Shown piece after piece: positions 5,475 to 12,230 of a stretch of DNA of 12,230 nt (within the stretch, counting starts at the first letter, position 1; the number at the start of each line of letters is the position of its first letter). The translations under genes and the position numbers were made by a program. Source of the DNA: Prolixibacteraceae bacterium (GTDB lineage: Bacteria; Bacteroidota; Bacteroidia; Bacteroidales; Prolixibacteraceae); contig DPRM01000097.1 in assembly GCA_003537645.1 (NCBI GenBank), positions 1 through 12,230 of the forward strand, read 5' to 3'. The notes beneath the pieces are model-generated. The model made no database searches, had not been told where the DNA came from, and saw only the letters and a list, made by a program, of their open reading frames with translations.

Positions 5475-7820
5475 TCAGAAAGGATATCCGATTGCAAACG
5501 ACAAATTGAAATGATCGGAGGACACAGGGTAACTTTTCTGGACAAACCGCTTCCCTTCAGGCAAAGACGGATCGCGAATTTTTATTCCCAAATCGAGCCT
5601 GAAGATAAAATAAGTAAAATCGAAACGCAAACCGAGCCCTGAGCCAACAGCAATCTGTTTGCAAAACTGATCCATTTTAAAAACAGCACCTTCGCGGTTG
5701 TCCTTACTATTGATTGCCCAAATATTACCTGCATCCATAAATAACGCACCTTCAAGCAGCCAGAAAAGTTTAAAGCGATATTCGAGATTTGCTTCCAGCT
5801 TTATATCAGATGATTGATTCGGATAAATATCACTCGGAGCTTTGTATGAGCCAGGCCCCAGCGATCGTACCTGCCAGGCACGGATACCGTTGGCTCCACC
5901 GGTGAAGTATTTCTTTTCAAAAGGCAATACATCAAAATTGCCATAAGGAATGCCTATCCCGACAAAAGCCCTGCCCACCAAAGAACTCGATTTGTCGATG
6001 ATATGTCCGTATCGGTATTCAAAGTCACCCTTCAAATATTGAGCAAACCGTGTATTCAGAACCTCATAATATGAACTTATTTGATTGGAAATGGAATCCA
6101 ACACTTCGGCCTTTTCTTTGCCGATTGTTCTTGAAAACAGAGACAGCAGATTCCCTGCCGACTCCAGATTAAGCTTAAAGTACTTGTAATCTTCCCGTTT
6201 ATTAATATTCTGAGTATTGTACATCCAGCTGTAATTGGAGGCAAAAATCAGGTGATCGGTAAAACTGCTTTTTATGTACAAATCTTCAATCGAATTGATA
6301 AAAGCTGGATTAAACGCGTAAAGATTCACATAGTTCAGATCAACAAGGTTTAAGGTATGATATTGGAATGCTGTTGTTTTCCAGTCGTATCCAAATTTAA
6401 GATTGGTAATTGTTCGGGTATAATCGGGGCGGCTTTGGTAGTTAAACCCAGCAGTCAGCTTGGTTTCCGGAATCTGAAAATTCAGCATTCCTTTTAACCT
6501 TACAAAACTCAGAAATTGCGGAAAAGTTAAGCTCGACTCAAAACCCAACTCTCGGGTATTAAAATCGAGGCTACTGTTGTTAACCAGCGCCTGCTGCCGT
6601 TCGCGTGCTCCCCTGATTTGAAAGTCGAATACCTCGGCACCTCTGAAAACATTTCGATGCTGAAAATTAAAGTTTCCGGCGACTCCAAGATTACCAGATG
6701 AATTCGTTCCTTCGATATCAACCGAAAAATTATGGCGGGGCAAGGGCGACAGTTGCATCCGGCAATCGAGCAACGGCACCGAATCATTTGAAAGCGAATC
6801 AGTCTCTAAGAACCCAATATTAATAACCTTGAATTGTTTAAGCCGACTCAAAGCCCGATATGTTTTCTCGGCATTCTGCATACTATAAAAAGCACTGTCT
6901 CTCAAACGGTTCACTCCAAAAAACAATCCTGGTTTATAATTCAGATCTCCCGAATAAGTAATGATATAATCTCTTATTTTTACTGAATCCTGCGACTGAA
7001 CGATCTGTGTTCCCGACATATCCGAAACCTGATGAGTAGGATCAATCAAAAAGTTCCTGATTTTGTATTTCAGATGCGGAACAACTTCATTGTCATCATT
7101 TCGTAGCGATGCATCATCGATATTAACAGTAAGATCGACCCGATGACTAAAGAAATTTGTATCGGCTGTAAAACTTATAAAGTCTTCCGAAAATTTATAA
7201 TATCCACTGTTTTTCAGGTGGTTCGAAACTCGTTGCCGCTCTGCATTAAGAATATCCAAATCAAACACATCTCCGGGCTTCAATAATTGGTTCAGCGAAT
7301 CATTCAGAATTACTCCACGTAAATGCTCATCTTTAAATAAATACACGTAATTACCAATCCGGTATGGTTGTCGGGCTAAAATATCAAAAACCAAATTCGC
7401 TTTCTTATTGTTTCGCTTATACATCAACGTATCAACTACCACCGCATTATAATATCCTTTATTTCTCAAATAAATGCGAAGTTGATCTTTGCTCCTGTTC
7501 GCCTGAACTTCGTCGTAAAGTACGGGCGCTTCTCCAATTCTTTTCAGCCAATCGTTTTCCTTATTTTTCGACGATAAATTGTAAACCCACAAGTGAAATT
7601 TAAAAGCTCCCAATATCCTGAGATTTTCCTTTTGCCGAATATGAGTTTTAAGTTCCTCGCGCTTTACATTTTTATCGTCAACCTTTACAGATATTTTATT
7701 CAGCAGATATTTTCCTTCGGGTACAAATCTGGTCGGATTGCATGACCCAAGCAGTAAAATTCCCATAAAGAGAATAATACTTCCGGAATAAAAAAATCTG
7801 TTTCGAACAAACAATATCAT
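5475..7820 (-). CDS. tamL: Translocation and assembly module lipoprotein TamL (Omp85 superfamily)
   Basis: This 781-residue outer-membrane protein is the Bacteroidota lipoprotein counterpart of TamA, which works with TamB in outer-membrane biogenesis. The N-terminal signal peptide ends in the lipobox LLGSC with the acylated Cys at 27, followed by the family's TRFVPEGKYLL. POTRA-like repeats span about 35-345, and the beta-barrel runs from about 360 to the C-terminal Phe. The Omp85 lid-loop motif is present as GGANGIRAW with R647, and FMDAGNIW follows near 715. Length and terminal aromatic residue indicate a complete gene. A tamB gene often lies next to tamL in this phylum but is not here, because the gene ends at a terminator facing an aldolase. 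The first-choice ATG gives a short positive N-region and is preferred over M19, which would leave too short a signal peptide. Confidence 0.9.
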   Translation of the reverse strand: MILFVRNRFFYSGSIILFMGILLLGSCNPTRFVPEGKYLLNKISVKVDDKNVKREELKTHIRQKENLRILGAFKFHLWVYNLSSKNKENDWLKRIGEAPVLYDEVQANRSKDQLRIYLRNKGYYNAVVVDTLMYKRNNKKANLVFDILARQPYRIGNYVYLFKDEHLRGVILNDSLNQLLKPGDVFDLDILNAERQRVSNHLKNSGYYKFSEDFISFTADTNFFSHRVDLTVNIDDASLRNDDNEVVPHLKYKIRNFLIDPTHQVSDMSGTQIVQSQDSVKIRDYIITYSGDLNYKPGLFFGVNRLRDSAFYSMQNAEKTYRALSRLKQFKVINIGFLETDSLSNDSVPLLDCRMQLSPLPRHNFSVDIEGTNSSGNLGVAGNFNFQHRNVFRGAEVFDFQIRGARERQQALVNNSSLDFNTRELGFESSLTFPQFLSFVRLKGMLNFQIPETKLTAGFNYQSRPDYTRTITNLKFGYDWKTTAFQYHTLNLVDLNYVNLYAFNPAFINSIEDLYIKSSFTDHLIFASNYSWMYNTQNINKREDYKYFKLNLESAGNLLSLFSRTIGKEKAEVLDSISNQISSYYEVLNTRFAQYLKGDFEYRYGHIIDKSSSLVGRAFVGIGIPYGNFDVLPFEKKYFTGGANGIRAWQVRSLGPGSYKAPSDIYPNQSSDIKLEANLEYRFKLFWLLEGALFMDAGNIWAINSKDNREGAVFKMDQFCKQIAVGSGLGLRFDFTYFIFRLDLGIKIRDPSLPEGKRFVQKSYPVSSDHFNLSFAIGYPF

Positions 7821-7835
7821 GAAATTCAGTTTTTA

Positions 7836-7865
7836 CAAAAATAAACACAGCATTTGGTTCGCAAA
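7836..7865 (-). promoter_or_regulatory. Promoter of tamL
   Basis: On the minus strand TTTG (7865-7862) and TATTTTTG (7843-7836) are spaced by 18 bases, one base short of the usual 19. Both boxes match the Bacteroidota consensus. The predicted start lies about 10 bases before the tamL ATG, so the mRNA leader would be very short. No equally good promoter was seen for the divergent methyltransferase gene, although TTTG at 7853-7856 followed by A/T-rich sequence is possible. Confidence 0.5.
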
Positions 7866-7912
7866 TCATTCGACCTTTTTATTTTTACAATTTCGAACGA
7901 ATAGCTAAAAAC

Positions 7913-8674
7913 ATGCTAAGTAAAAGTAAGATTAAATTGATTCAATCGCTGAACCTCAAAAAAAACCGGGATGAATCGGGCGTTTTTTTGGTCGAAGGCA
8001 ACAAAATGGTGGAAGAAGCAATTCGTTCCGGCTTCGAGATAGAATTTCTGGCATGTACATCGGGTTTTGCAGCCCAACATCCTGAAATTGGGCGCAGGGC
8101 AAACGATTGGGTTGAAACTGACAGCGAAACGATATCGAAAGCCAGTTTGTTGAAGAATCCGCAGGAAGCCCTTGCAATTGTTGTTCAGCAAAAAGATCTC
8201 ACTCCTGAAATAAATCCTGAAAATGAACTTTGCCTGGCACTCGACTTTATACAGGATCCGGGCAATCTGGGAACAATACTTCGCATTGCCGACTGGTTCG
8301 GAATTTCGCAGGTCGTGTGTTCCGAAAACACAGTAGATGTTTTTAATCCGAAGGTCGTTCAGGCAAGCATGGGTTCAATTTTCAGGATAAAAACCGGGAT
8401 TACCGAACTTTCCGGATTTATAAAAAACGCTGCCACCAAAGAGATTCCAGTTTACGGAACTTTTCTTGAAGGAAAAAACATCTACCACGAATCCTTAACT
8501 TCAAATGGAATTATCGTACTAGGAAACGAAGGAAACGGCATTTCTGAACCAATCAGCCGGCTGATAAGCCATAAATTACTCATTCCCACCTTCTCAACCA
8601 ACGAAAATAAACCCGAGTCGTTGAATGTTGCTGTTGCTGCGGCCATCTGTTGTTCCGAATTCAGGAGAAAGTAA
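7913..8674 (+). CDS. SpoU-family (TrmH/RlmB-like) RNA 2'-O-methyltransferase
   Basis: This 253-residue SPOUT enzyme transfers a methyl group from S-adenosylmethionine to a ribose 2'-OH in rRNA or tRNA. The N-terminal region (about 1-95) with FLVEGNKMVEEAI is the SpoU substrate-binding domain. The catalytic knot domain (about 106-250) has motif 1 DPGNLGTILR (115-124, with N118 and R124), motif 2 GNEGNGIS (204-211) and motif 3 ESLNVAVAAAI (235-245). The target nucleotide cannot be read from sequence; RlmB and TrmH type sites are both possible. It is divergent from tamL, a pairing I have met in Bacteroidota. Its stop codon is only four bases from that of the convergent oxidoreductase. There is no Shine-Dalgarno. 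Confidence 0.92.
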   Translation: MLSKSKIKLIQSLNLKKNRDESGVFLVEGNKMVEEAIRSGFEIEFLACTSGFAAQHPEIGRRANDWVETDSETISKASLLKNPQEALAIVVQQKDLTPEINPENELCLALDFIQDPGNLGTILRIADWFGISQVVCSENTVDVFNPKVVQASMGSIFRIKTGITELSGFIKNAATKEIPVYGTFLEGKNIYHESLTSNGIIVLGNEGNGISEPISRLISHKLLIPTFSTNENKPESLNVAVAAAICCSEFRRK

Positions 8675-8678
8675 TACT

Positions 8679-10241
8679 CTATTTTCTACGTGAATAATTC
8701 CCGGCAAAAGCTTCGGCACAGCGCTCGCCATCCATGGCCGACGACACAATTCCGCCTGAATAACCCGCACCTTCGCCGCAGGGATACAGTCCACTGATTT
8801 TTACATGCTCGAGTGTGTCATCCTTTCTTGGAATGCGGATGGGGGAAGAAGTCCGCGATTCAACTCCTACCACAATTGCTTCATTAGTAAGGTAACCGTG
8901 CGCCTTTTTATTGATTTGTACAAAAGCCTCCTGAAGCCGTGTCCGAATTCTTTTTGGAAGTTTCTCGTGCAGCGGAACAGAAAGCAGTCCGGGATGATAG
9001 GAGGTTTCGGGTAAGTTCTGCGAAAATTTACCTTCCACAAAATCCGCCATTCGCTGTGCTGGTGCAAACTGTGTATTCCCATTCAATGCGTAACACAATC
9101 GCTCGATATTGCGCTGAAATTCGAGCCCGGCAAATACTCCCAAATGCCTGAATTCAGCCAAATCTTCGGGCCTGATTTCAACCACCATTCCGGAGTTGGC
9201 AAAGTTGGTGTTTCGCCTGGTTGGCGACATTCCGTTCACAACCATTTCGCCCGGAGCTGTAGCTGCCGGAACAATCATTCCACCGGGACACATGCAAAAC
9301 GAATAAACTCCACGTTGCTCCACCTGCTCAACAAACGAATAACTGGCCGGTGGCAGATACGGACCGCGCAATGGTTGGTTATACTGAATTGAATCGATGA
9401 GTGCTTGCGGGTGTTCGGCACGCAATCCGACTGCAAAAGTTTTTGCTTCGAGCGAAATACCCTTTGAATACAACAATTCAAACATTTCGCGGGCTGAATG
9501 ACCTGTGGCCAGAATCACTGCTTCGGCTTCTACAATGGTAGTATCCGACAGCATTATGCCGGAGCAGCGATCGTTTTCAATTAACAGATCGGCTACCCGG
9601 CTATTGAAATGGATTTCGCCACCCGCTTCAATAATCTTGTTCCTGATATTTGTAATAATTCCCGGAAGCATATTGGTGCCTATGTGAGGATGAGCGTCGA
9701 TCAGAATTTCGGGAAGTGCCCCATTCGCATAAAAAACTTCAAGTATTTTTCGAATATCACCACGCTTTTTCGATCGGGTATATAATTTTCCATCAGAAAA
9801 TGTACCTGCCCCACCCTCGCCAAAACCATAATTCGAATCTGGATCAACCAAATGCTCACGATGTATTTTTGCGATATCCCTTTTTCGGTCGCTCACATTC
9901 TTGCCCCGCTCAAAAATAAGAGGTTTAAATCCTAGTTCGATAAGGCGCAATGCGGCAAAAAGCCCGGCTGGACCAGCTCCAACAATGATAACAGGTGGCT
10001 GATGATTCACCGGATTATATTCAAACTGTATTTTTTCTTCGGCAGGAAGATCGTCGATATAAACCTCGACACCCAAATTCACACGAATGGCTCGCTGGCG
10101 GGCATCAACCGACTTACGTCTGACATTGATAAGGAGAATGCGACTTTCCTCAATCTTAAGTTTTTCGGCCACGATTGGCCTGTAGAATTGTTCGTCGGAC
10201 GCCTGTTTAGGCGTAAGCGACAGATTAATTTCTTGTTTCAA
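8679..10241 (-). CDS. FAD-dependent oxidoreductase (COG2509-type)
   Basis: This 520-residue flavoprotein of unknown substrate is widespread in bacteria. An N-terminal domain of about 80 residues with the RxxVDARQR signature precedes the Rossmann FAD site VGAGPAG (87-93), with acidic E111 binding the ribose. The conserved blocks GEGGAGTFSDGKL (141-153), ILATGHSA (243-250), FCMCPGG (315-321), ESRTSSPIRIPR (461-472) and YPCGEGAGYSGGI (486-498) are all present, so it looks intact. The start codon is TTG at 10241, two bases after the porT stop. No ATG or GTG is available upstream in frame, and the N-terminus MKQEINLSL fits the family, so translational coupling to porT is likely. It ends the purL-menG-porT cluster and converges on the methyltransferase gene. 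Confidence 0.88.
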   Translation of the reverse strand: MKQEINLSLTPKQASDEQFYRPIVAEKLKIEESRILLINVRRKSVDARQRAIRVNLGVEVYIDDLPAEEKIQFEYNPVNHQPPVIIVGAGPAGLFAALRLIELGFKPLIFERGKNVSDRKRDIAKIHREHLVDPDSNYGFGEGGAGTFSDGKLYTRSKKRGDIRKILEVFYANGALPEILIDAHPHIGTNMLPGIITNIRNKIIEAGGEIHFNSRVADLLIENDRCSGIMLSDTTIVEAEAVILATGHSAREMFELLYSKGISLEAKTFAVGLRAEHPQALIDSIQYNQPLRGPYLPPASYSFVEQVEQRGVYSFCMCPGGMIVPAATAPGEMVVNGMSPTRRNTNFANSGMVVEIRPEDLAEFRHLGVFAGLEFQRNIERLCYALNGNTQFAPAQRMADFVEGKFSQNLPETSYHPGLLSVPLHEKLPKRIRTRLQEAFVQINKKAHGYLTNEAIVVGVESRTSSPIRIPRKDDTLEHVKISGLYPCGEGAGYSGGIVSSAMDGERCAEAFAGNYSRRK

Positions 10242-10243
10242 AA

Positions 10244-10996
10244 TTATTCGAAATGAAAACTAAATATGAACATATTAGATGACAAGCGCGAGAAAGCGCT
10301 GGAATAAACCTGCATTTGTGTTGCCTTTGGGCCTGTATCCAACACATTATCAAGTCCAAAACTGAATTTAAACTCAGTTGACAAACGGAAAAACTGAAGA
10401 TATACATCCCATCCCATTCCTGCTTCGATTGAAGAACTGAATGGTTTTAACCTTACCAAATCTTCAACACCAGTTTTCGAAATATCGATGCGGTAAGCCA
10501 TTCCTGCAATTAAGTAAGGCCTTTGATTATTCATCCGCTTTGCTTTGTACTTCAGCAACAATGGAAAGTCAAGAAAGGTTGATTTGATTGAATAAAATTC
10601 TGTAGTTTCTGAAGCGTTGTCAATTACTGGAATATTATACACAAGTTTTCGTTCACTAAATGACATTCCGGGCAAAAAACGAAGATCGAGATATTCGCCC
10701 AAACGTAAATTCGACACCATTCCAACAGTAAAACCAGGCGTTAAACTCGCCACGTCAGCCCTGATAGTTGAGTACTTATATTGAAAATCTTCCGAGCCCG
10801 GTAGTGGATCAAAATTTGGATTTTTATCCATTGTCGGGTAATGATTGATATTGAAATCGAGGGAATTGAGAGCAAGCGTAAAGCCAAAATGAAGGCGTTT
10901 GTCATCAAAAGTTGTAAGGTTTTTGACCAGCTGCCTCTGCGCCAGTGCGTTTAACCCAACCATCAAAAGAATCGAAATGAATAAAAATCGCCTCAC
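10244..10996 (-). CDS. porT: Type IX secretion outer-membrane protein PorT
   Basis: This 250-residue predicted beta-barrel of the PorT family is needed for type IX secretion in Porphyromonas gingivalis and, as SprT, for secretion and gliding in Flavobacterium. A signal peptide (1-19, cleaved after ALA before Gln) is followed by family blocks DDKRLHFGFTLALNSLDF (31-48), TPGFTVGMVSNLRLGEYLDL (86-105), FLPGMSFSERKL (107-118) and FLDFPLLLKYKAKRMNNQRP (141-160). Alternating beta-strand patterns run to the C-terminal FSFHFE. The start is GTG: no in-frame ATG or TTG follows the stop that lies nine codons upstream. The gene sits 61 bases after menG, a neighbourhood seen in several Bacteroidota, and overlaps almost directly with the oxidoreductase start. 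Confidence 0.88.
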   Translation of the reverse strand: MRRFLFISILLMVGLNALAQRQLVKNLTTFDDKRLHFGFTLALNSLDFNINHYPTMDKNPNFDPLPGSEDFQYKYSTIRADVASLTPGFTVGMVSNLRLGEYLDLRFLPGMSFSERKLVYNIPVIDNASETTEFYSIKSTFLDFPLLLKYKAKRMNNQRPYLIAGMAYRIDISKTGVEDLVRLKPFSSSIEAGMGWDVYLQFFRLSTEFKFSFGLDNVLDTGPKATQMQVYSSAFSRLSSNMFIFSFHFE

Positions 10997-11057
10997 AGTA
11001 AATGAATTATCAACAATTTATAAAACCTTAAAACTACTAAATTATTGTACTACTGAA

Positions 11058-11780
11058 TTATTTTTGAGCAATGTAAATAGTTGCAATTCCGAAAGTGAGC
11101 CGCTTTTGCGTTGCTCGTGAAAATCCGCATTTCGTTAGGACCGACAAAAAATTCTGATCATCGGGAAAAGCCATCACCGATTCGGGCAAATATGAATAAG
11201 CAGAACTATCTTTCGAAACCAGCCTTCCGACCAAGGGCAAAATGGTAAAGAAATAGAACAGATACAATTGTTTGAAAGGAAAATATTTAGGTTTCGAAAA
11301 TTCAAGAATAACAGCTACACCATCAGATTTCAAAACTCTGTAAAATTCCTTCAGCCCTTTTTCGAGGTTTTCGAAATTCCTGACACCAAAAGCCACTGTA
11401 ATCGCATCAAATTGGCCGTCAGAAAATGGCATCGCTTCCGAATCGCCTTTTTTGAACTGAATAACCGTATCCAATCCGAGTTTTTCAACTTTTACCCGTC
11501 CGACATTCAGCATTTGTTCCGAAATATCGAGGCCAACAATTTTTGAAGGTTTCAGTTTGGTAGCAGCAATGGCAAAGTCACCTGTTCCGGTTGCCACATC
11601 AAGCAACAAGCTGGTTTTAAATTCAGAAAGAATTCTAATCGCTTTTCGTCTCCACAGTTTATCGATCCCCAGAGAAAGAAAATGGTTTAAAAAATCGTAG
11701 CGCGGAGCAATATTGTCGAACATTTGTTCAACCTGCTGTTTTTTCTGCTGACCGGAATCCCGGTATGGAGTAACTTGCAT
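11058..11780 (-). CDS. menG: Demethylmenaquinone methyltransferase
   Basis: This 240-residue class I methyltransferase belongs to the UbiE/MenG family and catalyses the last, SAM-dependent C-methylation of menaquinone synthesis. Bacteroidota use menaquinone rather than ubiquinone, so the MenG role is the relevant one. The N-terminal FDNIAPRYDFLNHFLSLG (21-38) is the family signature. Motif I is DVATGTGD (61-68), D85 lies in VGLDIS, motif II is GDSEAMPF (112-119), and the block AFGVRNFEN (130-138) and YSYLPESV (195-202) complete the set. Length is typical. It starts six bases after purL and precedes porT, so the three probably share a transcript. Confidence 0.93.
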   Translation of the reverse strand: MQVTPYRDSGQQKKQQVEQMFDNIAPRYDFLNHFLSLGIDKLWRRKAIRILSEFKTSLLLDVATGTGDFAIAATKLKPSKIVGLDISEQMLNVGRVKVEKLGLDTVIQFKKGDSEAMPFSDGQFDAITVAFGVRNFENLEKGLKEFYRVLKSDGVAVILEFSKPKYFPFKQLYLFYFFTILPLVGRLVSKDSSAYSYLPESVMAFPDDQNFLSVLTKCGFSRATQKRLTFGIATIYIAQK

Positions 11781-11786
11781 GGTGAA

Positions 11787-12230
11787 CTAGTTCGATGGCG
11801 TCATTTTATCAATATATCCAAAAGAGTCATCATCAATTCTGATTTCACCCTTGGTTACATGCCCTAAAGCAAAGAAAGGAACTTTCAGGCTACTCATTAA
11901 ATCAACAAATTCATCGACTTTTGCCAAATCAACACCAACAGCAATACGCCCCATCGACTCTCCAAAAAGGAAAGCATCTTTCCTGACCTCTGCATCGGTA
12001 GTTATGTCGAATCCAAATCCTGAAGGCAGGCCGGCACGCAGGAGCGAAAAGAACAATCCACCCTTTCCAACCGGGTTCGCCGAACTTAGCAAACCTTCAG
12101 CAATTAGCCTTTTCATTACATCATGAAGCCGAACTTCAACATCGATATTAAAAACAGGAAGTCCCGAATCTGAAATTTCGTGGTAAAATTCTAAGTATTC
12201 TGACGAATTCACATCGTCATAAGATCTACC
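11787..12230 (-). CDS. purL: Phosphoribosylformylglycinamidine synthase PurL, C-terminal part, cut by window edge
   Basis: The 147 codons here are the 3' end of purL and read open to the right edge as GRSYDDVNSSEYL. They cover the AIR-synthase-related C-terminal domain: LHDVMKRLIAEGLLSSANPVGKGGL, a Gly-rich FGFDI stretch, the FGESMGRIAVGV strand region, and the closing LGHVTKGEIRI. PurL uses ATP and glutamine-derived ammonia to convert FGAR to FGAM in purine synthesis. The reading frame ends without a glutamine amidotransferase domain, so this is the small-subunit form that works with separate PurQ and PurS, not the large fused enzyme. The apparent GTG start at 12212 is only an internal codon. 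The rest of the gene lies outside the window. Confidence 0.88.
   Translation of the reverse strand, partial: GRSYDDVNSSEYLEFYHEISDSGLPVFNIDVEVRLHDVMKRLIAEGLLSSANPVGKGGLFFSLLRAGLPSGFGFDITTDAEVRKDAFLFGESMGRIAVGVDLAKVDEFVDLMSSLKVPFFALGHVTKGEIRIDDDSFGYIDKMTPSN

Noticed and set aside
6527..6787. 86-codon minus-strand frame within tamL
   Set aside because: It lies in another frame of the same strand inside the barrel domain, with no leader; a shadow of tamL.
8805..10256. Several open frames on both strands inside the oxidoreductase gene
   Set aside because: All overlap the intact FAD protein, have low-complexity translations and lack plausible starts.
11851..12126. 91-codon plus-strand open frame opposite purL
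   Set aside because: It is antisense to conserved PurL sequence and has no domain signature.
1..12230. A hidden defence, toxin-antitoxin, secondary-metabolite or CRISPR system
   Set aside because: Nearly every base is covered by recognisable housekeeping genes. No repeat array, no compositional island and no cluster of unknown small genes was seen.

Overview
The window looks like an ordinary, conserved chromosomal stretch from a Bacteroidota member, probably a Bacteroidales/Marinilabiliales-type anaerobe or facultative relative. The evidence is a lipoprotein TamL, a type IX secretion PorT, a menaquinone-type MenG, TTTG/TAnnTTTG promoters, and translation starts that mostly lack Shine-Dalgarno sequences. 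Placement below phylum is inference. No phage, IS element, CRISPR array or toxin system was seen, and I found no convincing undescribed system.

Layout, left to right. Positions 1-53 hold the 5' part of a tRNA-Thr(UGU) gene on the minus strand, cut by the window edge. It is preceded by its own leader with two RNA hairpins and a promoter candidate. Positions 217-1657 (minus) form a compact rpsU - xerC - hpf operon, reading right to left from a near-perfect promoter at 1691-1721. Positions 1802-2884 (minus) encode a membrane-anchored protein with four helix-hairpin-helix repeats. A strong terminator at 2925-2952 separates it from a class IIA fructose-bisphosphate aldolase (2993-4069, minus).

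A 328-base intergenic region (4070-4397) separates that aldolase from a divergent second aldolase of class IIB type (4398-5393, plus). The second aldolase ends at a bidirectional terminator (5422-5451) shared with the convergent tamL gene (5475-7820, minus). TamL is a lipoprotein of the Omp85 superfamily. A SpoU-family RNA methyltransferase (7913-8674, plus) is divergent from tamL and converges with only four bases to spare on an FAD-dependent oxidoreductase (8679-10241, minus). That oxidoreductase is the last gene of a minus-strand cluster: purL (3' part, cut by the right window edge) - menG - porT - oxidoreductase.

Together these are housekeeping functions: translation and ribosome hibernation, chromosome dimer resolution, glycolysis/gluconeogenesis, outer-membrane assembly, rRNA/tRNA modification, purine and menaquinone synthesis, and type IX secretion. 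The points most worth a second look are these: the perfect Shine-Dalgarno on hpf in an otherwise SD-poor set of genes that includes rpsU; the pair of dissimilar class II aldolases back to back; and the structured leader and mismatched stems of the tRNA-Thr gene.
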